Origin: an uncultured Gammaproteobacteria bacterium
Lineage (GTDB): Bacteria > Pseudomonadota > Gammaproteobacteria > Magnimaribacterales > Magnimaribacteraceae
Direction of reading: 5' to 3'
Length of the DNA stretch: 64,000 bases
NCBI GenBank assembly: GCA_913045055.1
Contig: CAJWPI010000001.1
Location: 1-64,000 of the forward strand
The translations under genes and the position numbers were made by a program. The stretch's first letter is position 1. Each line of letters starts with the position of its first letter. Shown here piece after piece: positions 17,077-26,162 of this stretch. The notes beneath the pieces were generated by a model. It did not search any database, had not been told where the DNA came from, and saw only the letters and a program-made list of their open reading frames with translations.

Positions 17077-18633
17077 ATGCATAAAGATATTATTCGTTTA
17101 TTAAGAATTGCTAACATTTTTTTTAAAGCAAGAATTGATTTGCTAATAAAAGAGTACTCTTCTTCTAACTGGAATCTTGTTTTTTTCTTTTCTCCTTGGC
17201 AATTTTTTTCTAGTTCTTTGCCTAGAGGCGAAAGGCTTGTTGTTGCTTTAGAAGAAGCGGGTCCAATATTTATAAAATTTGGCCAACTTTTATCAACTCG
17301 ACCAGATATTATTCCTGCAGATATAGCAAAAAGCCTTTCAAGGCTCCAAGACAATTTAAAACCTTTTTCAAGTGACGAAGCTAAAAAGATTATTACCAAT
17401 GAGTTAAATAAACCTATACAAGAGATCTTTTCTTCTTTTGAAGATAAACCAATAGCTGCAGCCTCTATTGCACAGGTTCACAAAGCAAAACTTAGGAAAT
17501 CTAATGAAGAAGTTGTAGTTAAGGTAGTTAGACCTGGTATTGAAAAGATTATATTTAGAGATATTTCTTTAATGAAAAGAATAGCCAGGTTCATAGAAAA
17601 TAGATTTTCTGAAGCCAAAAGACTAAGACTTCTAGATCTGGTTATGGAATATGAAACAGTAATTAATTCTGAATTAGACATGAGAATAGAGTCTTCAAAT
17701 ATGAAACAAACAAAGATTCACTTTGAAGAAAATGACCTTCTTCATGTTCCAAAAGTTTATTTAGAGCTAACTACCAAAAAAGTACTAACCATGGAGAGGA
17801 TATCAGGCATACCGATAGATAATATTAGTATGTTAGAAAAAAAAGGAGTAAATCTTCAACTCTTAGCAGAAAGAGGGGTGGAGATCTTTCTTAAACAAGT
17901 ATTCATAGATAATTTTTTCCATGCCGATATGCATCCTGGTAATATATTTGTCAACATAGAAGACCCCTCTAATCCTTCTTATGTAGCTGTGGATTACGCA
18001 ATCGTCGGAACTCTAAAAGAAGAGGAGCAATTTCAGATAGGAAGAATGTTAATGTCTGTTGTGCAAAGAAACTTTAAAGAAATAGCTACTATTATGATTG
18101 ATGTTAAATGGGTAAACCCTAGTTCAAATCCAATAGAACTGGAAAGGACTATAAGGGTTGCTTGCGAACCAGTATTTGAACAGCCCATGGAAAAAATAAA
18201 ATTTGGGGAACTGCTACTGGATATTTTTGAATCTGCGAGAAGCTTTGACTTAAATATGCAACCTTCTCTTATGCTTCTCCAAAAAACTTTGATAAATATT
18301 GAAGGATTGGGAAAGCAACTTTTTCCCAAACTAGATTTTTGGTCAATAGCAGATCCATTTTTACAGAATTGGATAACAGAAAGGTATGATCCTTCAAAAA
18401 TTACTGAATGGGCTCAATCTAATGCAATACATTGGATAGAAAAAGCAAGGAAACTTCCTGAAACAGCCGAATCTGCTTTAAATCAATTAAACAAGTTAGA
18501 GCAATATAATCGAGACAGTGAAGATAGACATACTGAATTAATGGCTAAAGTCCTAAGAGAGCAAAGAACAGTCTACCTTGCTCTAGTAACAATAATGATA
18601 GGGCTTGGCGTGTCTTTTTGGTTTTTTAGATAA
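17077..18633 (+). CDS. ubiB: Ubiquinone biosynthesis kinase-like protein UbiB
   Basis: UbiB is an atypical ADCK/COQ8-type ATPase that supports the ubiquinone assembly complex at the membrane. The KxGQ motif is in FIKFGQLLSTRPD, the Ala-rich loop in PIAAASIAQVHKAKL, the catalytic loop in HADMHPGNIF, and the metal-binding block reads VDYAIVGTL where most members have DxG. One C-terminal membrane helix (YLALVTIMIGLGVSFWFF) is clear. Length 518 against 546 in E. coli. The DYA in place of DxG is a small oddity. Confidence 0.95.
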   Translation: MHKDIIRLLRIANIFFKARIDLLIKEYSSSNWNLVFFFSPWQFFSSSLPRGERLVVALEEAGPIFIKFGQLLSTRPDIIPADIAKSLSRLQDNLKPFSSDEAKKIITNELNKPIQEIFSSFEDKPIAAASIAQVHKAKLRKSNEEVVVKVVRPGIEKIIFRDISLMKRIARFIENRFSEAKRLRLLDLVMEYETVINSELDMRIESSNMKQTKIHFEENDLLHVPKVYLELTTKKVLTMERISGIPIDNISMLEKKGVNLQLLAERGVEIFLKQVFIDNFFHADMHPGNIFVNIEDPSNPSYVAVDYAIVGTLKEEEQFQIGRMLMSVVQRNFKEIATIMIDVKWVNPSSNPIELERTIRVACEPVFEQPMEKIKFGELLLDIFESARSFDLNMQPSLMLLQKTLINIEGLGKQLFPKLDFWSIADPFLQNWITERYDPSKITEWAQSNAIHWIEKARKLPETAESALNQLNKLEQYNRDSEDRHTELMAKVLREQRTVYLALVTIMIGLGVSFWFFR

Positions 18634-18653
18634 CAAGGAGTAATTATTTTGTA

Positions 18654-18983
18654 ATGGATATCATAACTAAATTAACTAAAGTTCTAGAAGAAAGAAAGAA
18701 AGCAGACCCAAACATGTCATACGTTAAAGAACTCTATAAAAATGGAACAGATAAGATTCTTAAAAAAATAGAAGAAGAGACTTTAGAGCTTATAAATGCA
18801 ACTAGAGAAGTGGGTAGTGACAGAGAAAAAAGGATGATAGAAGAGACTGCTGACCTTTGGTTTCACACTATGGTTCTTCTTGCAAATGAAAACATAGATA
18901 CTAGAAAAATTTTAAAAGAACTAGAAGATAGATTTGGTATATCTGGTATAGTTGAAAAAAGCTCTAGAAAAGAAAACATTTAA
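18654..18983 (+). CDS. hisE: Phosphoribosyl-ATP pyrophosphatase
   Basis: HisE performs the second step of histidine synthesis, splitting pyrophosphate from PR-ATP. The all-alpha MazG-like fold shows KILKKIEEETLELINA and MIEETADLWFHTMVLL, the metal-binding EExxE and ExxD pattern. Length 109 is typical of a stand-alone HisE. In Pseudomonas the order is ubiB-hisI-hisE-tatABC; hisI is missing here. It runs 12 nt upstream of tatA. Confidence 0.93.
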   Translation: MDIITKLTKVLEERKKADPNMSYVKELYKNGTDKILKKIEEETLELINATREVGSDREKRMIEETADLWFHTMVLLANENIDTRKILKELEDRFGISGIVEKSSRKENI

Positions 18984-18995
18984 TAGGAGGGCTTT

Positions 18996-19157
18996 ATGAG
19001 CTTCGGAGTGTGGGAACTATTAGTAATTCTTATAATTATTCTTTTGTTGTTTGGTACAAAGCGTCTAAGAAGTATAGGCAAAGACTTAGGTGAAGCTTTA
19101 AAGGGTTTTAAAAAGGCCGTAAATGACGACGAAAAGGATAAAGAAGATAAGCAGTAA
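18996..19157 (+). CDS. tatA: Twin-arginine translocase subunit TatA
   Basis: TatA forms the variable pore of the Tat export system. A perfect Shine-Dalgarno AGGAGG (18985-18990) precedes the ATG by 5 nt. The 53 residues are one membrane helix ([15 protein letters not shown]), the hinge [20 protein letters not shown], an amphipathic helix, and a short acidic-basic tail. E. coli TatA has 89 residues, so the tail is strongly shortened, but all functional parts are present. It is too short to appear with usual ORF cutoffs. Confidence 0.95.
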   Translation: MSFGVWELLVILIIILLLFGTKRLRSIGKDLGEALKGFKKAVNDDEKDKEDKQ

Positions 19158-19179
19158 ATTTTCCAATAATTAAAATTAT

Positions 19180-19425
19180 ATGTTCGATATTGGCTTACCA
19201 GAGTTACTACTCATAGCTCTTATAAGTCTTTTTGTTTTAGGCCCAAAAAGAATACCAGAGATAGTTAAAAACTTTATGAAGTTTTCAAGATGGATGCGAA
19301 ATTTAACTATAAATGCTAAGAATGAAATTGAACAACATATTGGGTTAGAAGAGATACGCCAAGATATCCACAATGAAGAAGTATTAAAATCAGAAATAGC
19401 TAACAAAGAGAAAAAAAAGACATAA
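19180..19425 (+). CDS. tatB: Twin-arginine translocase subunit TatB
   Basis: TatB with TatC forms the receptor for twin-arginine signal peptides. It opens with MFDIGLPELLLIALISLFVLGPKRIP, the TatB hallmark including the helix and Gly-Pro hinge, then an amphipathic helix. At 81 residues it is about half of E. coli TatB (171) and lacks the long C-terminal region. It lies between tatA and tatC (7 nt to the latter). Confidence 0.93.
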   Translation: MFDIGLPELLLIALISLFVLGPKRIPEIVKNFMKFSRWMRNLTINAKNEIEQHIGLEEIRQDIHNEEVLKSEIANKEKKKT

Positions 19426-19432
19426 AGAGCTA

Positions 19433-20167
19433 ATGTCAGTAACCTCAAAAAGAAAAAAACAGAGCTATATAGAACATTTAACAGAGCTTAGATCAAGATT
19501 GTTAAGATCAGCTGCAATAATCTTGACTTTCTTCTTGTCACTTATTTACTTTTCTAACGATATATATGAATTTTTAGCAGGACCCCTTCAATCTTTAATT
19601 CCCAGTAATTCTTCAATGATAGCCACTCAAGTAGCCTCTCCTTTCTTAACGCCCCTTAAGCTTACTTTTTATGTTTCATTGTTTTTTTCTACTCCTTATG
19701 TTCTTTATGAAATGTGGAGTTTCATTGCTCCAGGAATGTATAAGAAAGAAAGAAAATTCTCTGTAGCACTTTTATTTATAAGCATTGCCCTCTTTTACCT
19801 TGGTGTTATTTTTGCTTATTTTATTGTCTTTCCTCTAGTCTTTAGCTTCTTTACTTCTATCTCACCAGAAGGGGTAAAAATAATGACTGATATATCAAGC
19901 TATCTTGATTTTATAGTTACTATGTTTTTGGCTTTTGCCATAACTTTTGAAATACCAGTTTTTATTTTTTTATTAAACTGGTCTGGCATAACCTCTCCTG
20001 AGAGCCTTTCTAACAAGAGGCCTTACATAATCTTAGTATGCTTTATCTTTGGCATGCTACTTACACCTCCTGATATTATTTCTCAAACTCTTCTTGCTAT
20101 ACCGGCTTGGCTTCTATTTGAAGTGGGACTTGTGTTAAGTAGAGTCCTGTTAAAAAAGAAGAATTAG
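19433..20167 (+). CDS. tatC: Twin-arginine translocase subunit TatC
   Basis: TatC is the polytopic core that binds twin-arginine signal peptides. The N-terminal YIEHLTELRSRLL is the conserved signal-peptide-binding segment (EHLxELRxR). Six hydrophobic helices follow, with YEMWSFIAPGMYKKER and FGMLLTPPDIISQ at their expected places. Length 244 (E. coli 258). The 3' end overlaps the terminator of the facing dtd operon. Confidence 0.96.
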   Translation: MSVTSKRKKQSYIEHLTELRSRLLRSAAIILTFFLSLIYFSNDIYEFLAGPLQSLIPSNSSMIATQVASPFLTPLKLTFYVSLFFSTPYVLYEMWSFIAPGMYKKERKFSVALLFISIALFYLGVIFAYFIVFPLVFSFFTSISPEGVKIMTDISSYLDFIVTMFLAFAITFEIPVFIFLLNWSGITSPESLSNKRPYIILVCFIFGMLLTPPDIISQTLLAIPAWLLFEVGLVLSRVLLKKKN

Positions 20168-20190
20168 ATTTAGGGATTTCTCTAATTCTT
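20159..20190 (-). terminator. Rho-independent terminator of the tkt-pgk-fba-dtd operon
   Basis: A perfect 10-bp stem, AAGAATTAGA (20159-20168) with TCTAATTCTT (20181-20190), encloses a 12-nt loop. Read on the minus strand it is followed at once by CTTTTTTA, a good U-tract. It lies just after the dtd stop and overlaps the tatC stop codon, so it may also help end the tat transcript. Confidence 0.6.
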
Positions 20191-20192
20191 TA

Positions 20193-20633
20193 TCACTTCT
20201 GAAATATGAAAGTTACTGGACCGTCATTAATTAAACTAATTTCCATATCAGCACCAAAGATTCCTAACTCTAACTTACTCACTCCAAATTTATTAATCTC
20301 TCGCGCCAAAACATCAAATAATTTTTTTCCTTCTTCTGGATTAGCGGCCTCTGAAAAGCTGGGTCGGTTTCCTTTGTCAGTTTCCATTGCTAGAGTAATT
20401 TGAGGAACTAACAAAATTTCTCCATAGGCCTCTAAAATGCTTTTTTCCATCTTTCCTTCTATATCAGGGAACATCCTATAAGAGACTAGTTTTTTTGCCA
20501 TTTGCTGACATTTAAGTAAATTATCGTTCCTTTCAAACCCAACTAAGGCCAGGATGCCTTTATCTATCGAAGATATTTTCTTCTCACTTATTTTTATAGA
20601 AGAGTTTAATACTCTTTGGGCTAGCAGTTTCAA
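20193..20633 (-). CDS. dtd: D-aminoacyl-tRNA deacylase
   Basis: Dtd hydrolyses D-amino acids from mischarged tRNA. The 146 residues align throughout with E. coli Dtd (145): N-terminal QRVLNSS, KGNRPSFS, and the cross-subunit NDGPVTF motif. The other active-site block, normally SQFTL, reads PQITL here, so the Ser is replaced by Pro. It is the last gene of the fba operon, 5 nt after fba. Confidence 0.92.
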   Translation of the reverse strand: MKLLAQRVLNSSIKISEKKISSIDKGILALVGFERNDNLLKCQQMAKKLVSYRMFPDIEGKMEKSILEAYGEILLVPQITLAMETDKGNRPSFSEAANPEEGKKLFDVLAREINKFGVSKLELGIFGADMEISLINDGPVTFIFQK

Positions 20634-20637
20634 TTAG

Positions 20638-21654
20638 TTAATTAGACTCTAAGCTCAAATCCCAAAGTCCTTGGGCTGCTTTCCTGTTCATTAAAGCCCT
20701 ATGTGAAAGGGCTCTTTGAGCATCTTTTATATTTTCTTCTTTACCCAACCAAGCCTTTAAAGCTGGTTGTTGTAAAGCTCTACCGTAAGAAAAGCTGAGT
20801 TTCCATTCAAACCCACCTATTTTGTTCATAGCATCAAGATGAGCCGTGGCCTCTACATCTGACTGCCCTCCCGATAAGAAGGTTATTCCAGGAAGGTTAT
20901 TAGGGACGTTTTCTTTAAGACATTTCAAAGTTAGCTCAGCTACTTCATCTATATCAGCTTTGATGCCAGCTTTTGATCCTGAAGTTACCATGCTAGGCTT
21001 AAGTAAAGTTCCTTTAATGTTGATACTATTTTTATCTAGACAGTTAAAAAGACTGCTTAGAGTGCTTCTACTTACTTCAAAACATCTCTCAATAGAATGA
21101 TCTCCATCCATAAGAACTTCTGGTTCAACAATGGGTACCATTTTATTTTTTTGAACTATTTTTGCGTAATCTGCAAGAGCCTGCATATTTTTATCTATAC
21201 AGCTTTGGCTTGGTATAGATTCTCCTATCCTTATTACAGCTCTCCACTTAGCAAATCGGGCGCCTATCTTTTCATATTCTCTACAACGCTCATCTAATCC
21301 CTCTAAACCTTGAGTTAAACTTTCTTCTGGAGATTCTTGTAAAGGCTCTAGGCCTTTATCTACCTTTATACCAGGCAAAGCACCCTGATTATTGATTAAT
21401 TCAATTAAAGGTGTTCCGTCTTTAGCCCTCTGCCTGATTGTCTCATCAAATAAAATAACACCTCCTATGTTGTTCTTCATGCCTAAAGACCTGAAAAGCA
21501 TTTCTCTATAATCTCTCCTGTTTTCTTCCGTTGACTCAACTCCTATAGAGTCAAACCTCTTACCACAAGTCGGATTACTTTCATCAGCAGCAAGAATTCC
21601 TTTCCCTTCAGCTACTATAAATTGAGCTATTTCTTCTAAACTATTTAAAGACAT
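20638..21654 (-). CDS. Fructose-bisphosphate aldolase, class I
   Basis: This enzyme cleaves or forms fructose-1,6-bisphosphate between the triose and hexose stages of glycolysis and gluconeogenesis. It is the Schiff-base (class I) type of PF00274: GKGILAADESNPTCGKRF near the N-terminus, the active-site Lys in GTLLKPSMVTSG, and FLSGGQSDVEAT. At 338 residues it resembles animal/plant-type class I aldolases rather than the metal-dependent class II enzyme that usually follows pgk in gammaproteobacteria. It belongs to the tkt-pgk-fba operon. Confidence 0.94.
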   Translation of the reverse strand: MSLNSLEEIAQFIVAEGKGILAADESNPTCGKRFDSIGVESTEENRRDYREMLFRSLGMKNNIGGVILFDETIRQRAKDGTPLIELINNQGALPGIKVDKGLEPLQESPEESLTQGLEGLDERCREYEKIGARFAKWRAVIRIGESIPSQSCIDKNMQALADYAKIVQKNKMVPIVEPEVLMDGDHSIERCFEVSRSTLSSLFNCLDKNSINIKGTLLKPSMVTSGSKAGIKADIDEVAELTLKCLKENVPNNLPGITFLSGGQSDVEATAHLDAMNKIGGFEWKLSFSYGRALQQPALKAWLGKEENIKDAQRALSHRALMNRKAAQGLWDLSLESN

Positions 21655-21683
21655 TAGTCTCCTCCAAAAAATTATTAAATATC

Positions 21684-22856
21684 CTAAGCCCCATCTTTAG
21701 GTGATTCAAGGGCTTTTTTTTTCAATGCTAATAGCGCTGGTAAAGACTTTCCCTCTAGATACTCTAAAAAAGCGCCGCCTGCTGTAGAAAGGTAGTTTAT
21801 TGAATCTAAGATTCCTGCTTTAGTTGCCGCAGAGATTGTATCTCCACCTCCAACTATTGAATAAGCATTTGAATTAGCGATTTGCTTTGCAACTTCAAGA
21901 GTGCCGTAAGAGAATTTATCTTCTTCAAATAAACCCATTGGACCATTCCAAACAATGGTTCCGGCCTTATTAAATATATCTGCTAAAGAAATAAAGAAAT
22001 CTGGAGAAACATCAAATATACAGTCTTCTTCAGTTAAATCATTTACGTCTTTTTCTCTTACTTCAGACCTTTTATCTTTACTAACTAAGACTTTGCTAGG
22101 AAGTAAAATTTTTTCATTATCAACAAATGCTTTTACATCCTGATACATGCCTATCTCAGTAAGTGAGGAGCCTATTTCTTTTCCTTGCGCTCCCAAGCAG
22201 GTATTGGCTAAACCCCCACCTAATATTAAAAAATCCACCTTTTTAGCTAGAGAGGAGATTAAAGATAACTTGGTTGAGATTTTGGCTCCACCAAGAACTC
22301 CCACTATTGGTCTCTTTGCCTTATCAAAGTTTTCTAAAGCTTCAAGCTCTTCTTTAATTAAAAACCCCGCACAAGCTTCATTCACGAAATCTACTACTCC
22401 CACTGTTGAAGCGTGAGCCCTATGGGAAGTCGCAAAAGCATCATTAACAAAAAGATCACAATTCTTAGTAAGCTCTTTTGCTAACTGTGGGCTATTTCTC
22501 TTTTCTCCATCAAAGAAACGAATATTTTCTAACATGGCCAGTTCTGCTTTGCTACTATTAAGAGCATGCAAAGATTCTTCTATAACAATCGGTCTATTGA
22601 GTTTCTTTTCCAAACATTCAGCTATTGGCCTTAAACTAAATTCTTCTTGGACTTTATTTGACTCTTGTGGCCTACCAAGATGAGTTACCAGAGTTAATTT
22701 TCCCCCTTGATCGAGGATGAATTTTATTGTCTTTAGAGACCTGTCTATTCTTTCTTCGTTCTCTACCTTGCCATCCTTAATAGGAACATTCATGTCAGCT
22801 CTTAACATGACTCTTTTTGAAGTAATGCGATAATCGGTAAGATATCTTAGTTGCAT
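21684..22856 (-). CDS. pgk: Phosphoglycerate kinase
   Basis: Pgk interconverts 1,3-bisphosphoglycerate and 3-phosphoglycerate with ADP/ATP. The substrate arginine motif RADMNVPIKDGKV, THLGRP, the GGAKISTKL block and the C-terminal GGGDTISA nucleotide loop are all present. Length 390 against 387 in E. coli. Its ATG overlaps the tkt stop by 1 nt (TAATG). The gap gene that often lies between tkt and pgk is absent. Confidence 0.97.
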   Translation of the reverse strand: MQLRYLTDYRITSKRVMLRADMNVPIKDGKVENEERIDRSLKTIKFILDQGGKLTLVTHLGRPQESNKVQEEFSLRPIAECLEKKLNRPIVIEESLHALNSSKAELAMLENIRFFDGEKRNSPQLAKELTKNCDLFVNDAFATSHRAHASTVGVVDFVNEACAGFLIKEELEALENFDKAKRPIVGVLGGAKISTKLSLISSLAKKVDFLILGGGLANTCLGAQGKEIGSSLTEIGMYQDVKAFVDNEKILLPSKVLVSKDKRSEVREKDVNDLTEEDCIFDVSPDFFISLADIFNKAGTIVWNGPMGLFEEDKFSYGTLEVAKQIANSNAYSIVGGGDTISAATKAGILDSINYLSTAGGAFLEYLEGKSLPALLALKKKALESPKDGA

Positions 22857-24847
22857 TAAATTATGGATTTAATAACTTCTATAATATTTTCTTTATCAAA
22901 TCCATAGTGTTTTTGAAGAACTGGCCCTGGGGCTGAATCACCAAAATCTTTCATACCTATTATTTTTCCTTCTAATCCAACATATTTTCTCCACCAATCA
23001 TTGTGAGAGGCTTCTATTGCTAACTTTAAAACATCTTTACCTAAGACCTTTTGTTTGTATGATTCTTCCTGTTTATCAAACCTCTCAGTACAGGGCATAG
23101 AAACTACGCGGATACTCTTTTCTGGACCTAATTCTTGCACAGCTTCTACTACCATTCCTAGCTCTGACCCTGTAGAGATAATGACTAGGTCTGGTGCGCC
23201 CTCAGAATCTAAAAGAATGTACCCGCCCTTTTCAATTAAATTTATTTGATTTTTGTTTCTTTCTTGAGCTTTTAAACTCTGCCTGGAAAGAATAATAGCT
23301 GTAGGAGATCTTTTGTTAAACAGCGCTGCTTTCCAAGAAACAGCAGTTTCGACAGTATCGCAAGGTCTCCAAGTCTCTATACCTGGCGTAGACCTAAGAC
23401 TAGATAGATGTTCAATGGGTTGATGAGTTGGACCGTCTTCTCCAACTCCTATTGAATCATGTGAATATACAAATATAGAGGGTATTTTCATTAAAGCTGA
23501 CAACCTAACAGCATTACGTGCATAATCTAAAAAAGTTAAAAAGGTTCCTCCATAAGGTATATATCCACCATGTAAAACCATTCCATTAATAATGGCACTC
23601 ATTGCAAACTCTCTAACTCCATAATATAAATAATTTGCACCATCTACTGATTCATTAATCGATTTGGATCCAGACCATCTGGTATTATTAGAACCACTTA
23701 GATCTGCTGAGCCTCCAAAGAGTTCGGGCAACAGCGGGCCTAGGAAATTTAAAACTATTTCTGAAGACTTTCTTGATGCTATATCAACCTGTTCATTTTG
23801 AAGCTTATTAATAAATCCATTAATTTCTTGTTCAAAATTTTCAGGCATCTCTCTTTCTAAACAACACCTAGTGAAATCGTTAGCAAGATCAGAATATTTT
23901 TGTGAATATCTTTTAAATAGTTCCTTCCAGGCCTCTTCTTTGTCACTTCCCGTTTCTTTCGCACTCCAATTTGAATAAATCTCTTTTGGAATTGAAAAGG
24001 GTGGATGCTTCCAGTTTAATTCCTTTCTTGTCAGTGCGATTTCTTCTTCTCCTAAAGCTGAACCATGAGCGCTAGCTGTGCCAGATTTATTTGGCGAACC
24101 CTTACCTATTTCAGTCTTACAACAGATTAGGGTTGGTTGGTCTAAGGTTGCTTTAGCTTGATGAATGGCTTTGTCTATTTGGTCAGAATTGTGACCATCT
24201 ATATTCGGAATAACATGCCAACCATAAGAATCAAATCTTTTCGGTATGTCTTCTGTAAACCATGAAGAAACCTCACCATCTATAGAAATATCATTATCAT
24301 CATAAATAACAATTAACTTACCGAGCTTCAAAGTCCCCGCTAGAGAACAGGCTTCATGTGTTACCCCTTCCATGAGACAACCGTCTCCACAAAAAACATA
24401 AGTAAAATGGTCTATAAGTGAGAAATCTTCGGTATTAAATCTCGAAGATAATAAGTTTTCTGCAATAGCCATACCTACAGCATTAGCCAACCCCTGTCCT
24501 AAGGGACCTGTAGTGGTCTCTACTCCAGGAGTAATTCCAAACTCTGGGTGACCGGGTGTTTTAGACCCAAGTTGTCTAAAATCTTTAATATCTTCAATAG
24601 AAAGATCATATCCGGATAAATGAAGAAGTGAGTAAAGCAGCATAGAACCATGGCCATTCGAAAGAACAAACCTATCTCTATTAAACCAATCAGGATTTGT
24701 AGGATTATGATTAAGGTGTTTGCGCCAAAGAACCTCAGCTATGTCAGCCATACCCATGGGCATGCCTGGATGACCACAATTAGCCCTTTCAACAGCATCC
24801 ATGGAAAGGACTCTTAGTGCATTCGCTAATTCCGAATTATCAGTCAT
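22856..24847 (-). CDS. tkt: Transketolase
   Basis: Transketolase moves two-carbon units between sugar phosphates with thiamine diphosphate. Visible are [17 protein letters not shown], the ThDP motif [13 protein letters not shown] through DDN, and [16 protein letters not shown] with DTVETAVSW in the pyrimidine domain. Length 663, equal to E. coli TktA. The frame can begin at GTG 24850, but the next codon ATG (24847) is the better start. It is first in the operon and divergent from metK. Confidence 0.97.
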   Translation of the reverse strand: MTDNSELANALRVLSMDAVERANCGHPGMPMGMADIAEVLWRKHLNHNPTNPDWFNRDRFVLSNGHGSMLLYSLLHLSGYDLSIEDIKDFRQLGSKTPGHPEFGITPGVETTTGPLGQGLANAVGMAIAENLLSSRFNTEDFSLIDHFTYVFCGDGCLMEGVTHEACSLAGTLKLGKLIVIYDDNDISIDGEVSSWFTEDIPKRFDSYGWHVIPNIDGHNSDQIDKAIHQAKATLDQPTLICCKTEIGKGSPNKSGTASAHGSALGEEEIALTRKELNWKHPPFSIPKEIYSNWSAKETGSDKEEAWKELFKRYSQKYSDLANDFTRCCLEREMPENFEQEINGFINKLQNEQVDIASRKSSEIVLNFLGPLLPELFGGSADLSGSNNTRWSGSKSINESVDGANYLYYGVREFAMSAIINGMVLHGGYIPYGGTFLTFLDYARNAVRLSALMKIPSIFVYSHDSIGVGEDGPTHQPIEHLSSLRSTPGIETWRPCDTVETAVSWKAALFNKRSPTAIILSRQSLKAQERNKNQINLIEKGGYILLDSEGAPDLVIISTGSELGMVVEAVQELGPEKSIRVVSMPCTERFDKQEESYKQKVLGKDVLKLAIEASHNDWWRKYVGLEGKIIGMKDFGDSAPGPVLQKHYGFDKENIIEVIKSII

Positions 24848-24921
24848 CACTTAATAATAAGTAAGGTATTCTCTATGATAATAAAAACACTGTACACTTC
24901 TTTATTTATGAAAAGTGGAAA

Positions 24922-24970
24922 AAAAAGTCAAAGTAGAGGTAGAATGCCGGACTTTTTAAACTTCGTTGGC
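24922..24970 (+). promoter_or_regulatory. Structured metK leader, possible pseudoknot
   Basis: AAAAAGTC (24922-24929) and GACTTTTT (24950-24957) form a perfect 8-bp stem with a 20-nt loop. The loop's GCC (24946-24948) can pair with GGC (24968-24970), giving an H-type pseudoknot that ends 7 nt before the metK ATG. SAM-II and SAM-V riboswitches are compact pseudoknots at such positions, but I cannot match their consensus. A TAGAAT -10-like box (24940-24945) lies in the loop, which would be a competing explanation. Confidence 0.3.
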
Positions 24971-24977
24971 TTTAACT

Positions 24978-26141
24978 ATGTCGGAATATAAAGTTTTTAC
25001 TTCGGAATCAGTGTCTGAAGGTCACCCTGATAAAATGGCAGACCAAATCTCAGACGCTGTATTAGATGCTATGCTTGTGGATGACGCTAATTCTAGGGTT
25101 GCATGTGAAACACTTGTCAAGGATAACCTTGTTGTTCTTGCTGGAGAAATAACTAGCAGATCTGATCCTGATCTAGAAGAAGTGGTTAGAAAGGTGATAT
25201 GTGATATTGGATACAATGATATTGAAGTGGGATGTGATGGTAATACCTGTGAAGTAATTAATTCGTTAGGACAACAATCACAAAATATAGCTCAAGGCGT
25301 TAATGAAGGGGAAGGAGAAGATAAAGAACAAGGAGCAGGTGATCAGGGCTTAATGTTTGGATATGCCAGTAATGAAACAGATGTACTAATGCCTGCACCT
25401 ATAACTTATTCTCATAGATTAGTTGAACAACAAGCTTTTATTAGAAAATCTGGAAAACTTAATTGGCTAAGGCCAGATGCAAAAAGCCAAGTAAGCTTTG
25501 TCTATGACTCTCGTGGTTTTCCTGAATATATTTCAGCTGTTGTGCTTTCTACACAGCATGGTCCAGATGTGTCTCAAAATGAAATTAAGGAAGCAGTTAT
25601 GGAAGAAATTATTAAGCCTGTATTGCCCTCAAATTGGATAAATAAAGAAACAAAATTCTTCATAAATCCTACAGGTAGGTTCGAAATTGGAGGACCAGCG
25701 GGAGATTGTGGCTTAACCGGTAGAAAAATTATTGTAGATACGTATGGGGGCATGGCACGACATGGCGGCGGGGCTTTCTCCGGTAAAGACCCTTCAAAAG
25801 TCGATCGCTCTGCTGCATATGCTGGTAGATATGTAGCTAAAAACATAGTGGCATCAGGAATAGCAGATAAGTGCGAAATACAGGTTTCTTATGCCATTGG
25901 GGTCGCTAAACCTACTTCTATAAGCGTTAATACTTTTGGAACCTCAAAAATAAATGAAGATTCTATTTCTTCTATAATCCAAGAGAATTTTGATCTCAGA
26001 CCTAAAGGGTTGATAGAAATGCTCGACTTAAAAAGGCCAATTTATCAAATGACTGCAGCCTACGGTCATTTTGGAAGAAATGAAGATTCATTTACTTGGG
26101 AAAAAACAGATAAAGCTGAACAGCTTAAAAAATACTTATAA
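24978..26141 (+). CDS. metK: S-adenosylmethionine synthase
   Basis: MetK makes SAM from methionine and [24 protein letters not shown] is the N-terminal signature; [12 protein letters not shown] and [19 protein letters not shown] are the two family fingerprints. Length 387 against 384 in E. coli. The frame extends to a TTG at 24966, but ATG 24978 is the natural start. It heads metK-ahcY-metF, three genes of the methyl cycle on the same strand, with 21 nt to ahcY. Confidence 0.97.
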   Translation: MSEYKVFTSESVSEGHPDKMADQISDAVLDAMLVDDANSRVACETLVKDNLVVLAGEITSRSDPDLEEVVRKVICDIGYNDIEVGCDGNTCEVINSLGQQSQNIAQGVNEGEGEDKEQGAGDQGLMFGYASNETDVLMPAPITYSHRLVEQQAFIRKSGKLNWLRPDAKSQVSFVYDSRGFPEYISAVVLSTQHGPDVSQNEIKEAVMEEIIKPVLPSNWINKETKFFINPTGRFEIGGPAGDCGLTGRKIIVDTYGGMARHGGGAFSGKDPSKVDRSAAYAGRYVAKNIVASGIADKCEIQVSYAIGVAKPTSISVNTFGTSKINEDSISSIIQENFDLRPKGLIEMLDLKRPIYQMTAAYGHFGRNEDSFTWEKTDKAEQLKKYL

Positions 26142-26162
26142 AATTACTAACTTGAGCAAAAA

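Noticed and set aside
26142-26162. SAH riboswitch before ahcY
   Set aside because: The 21-nt gap is too short to hold one.
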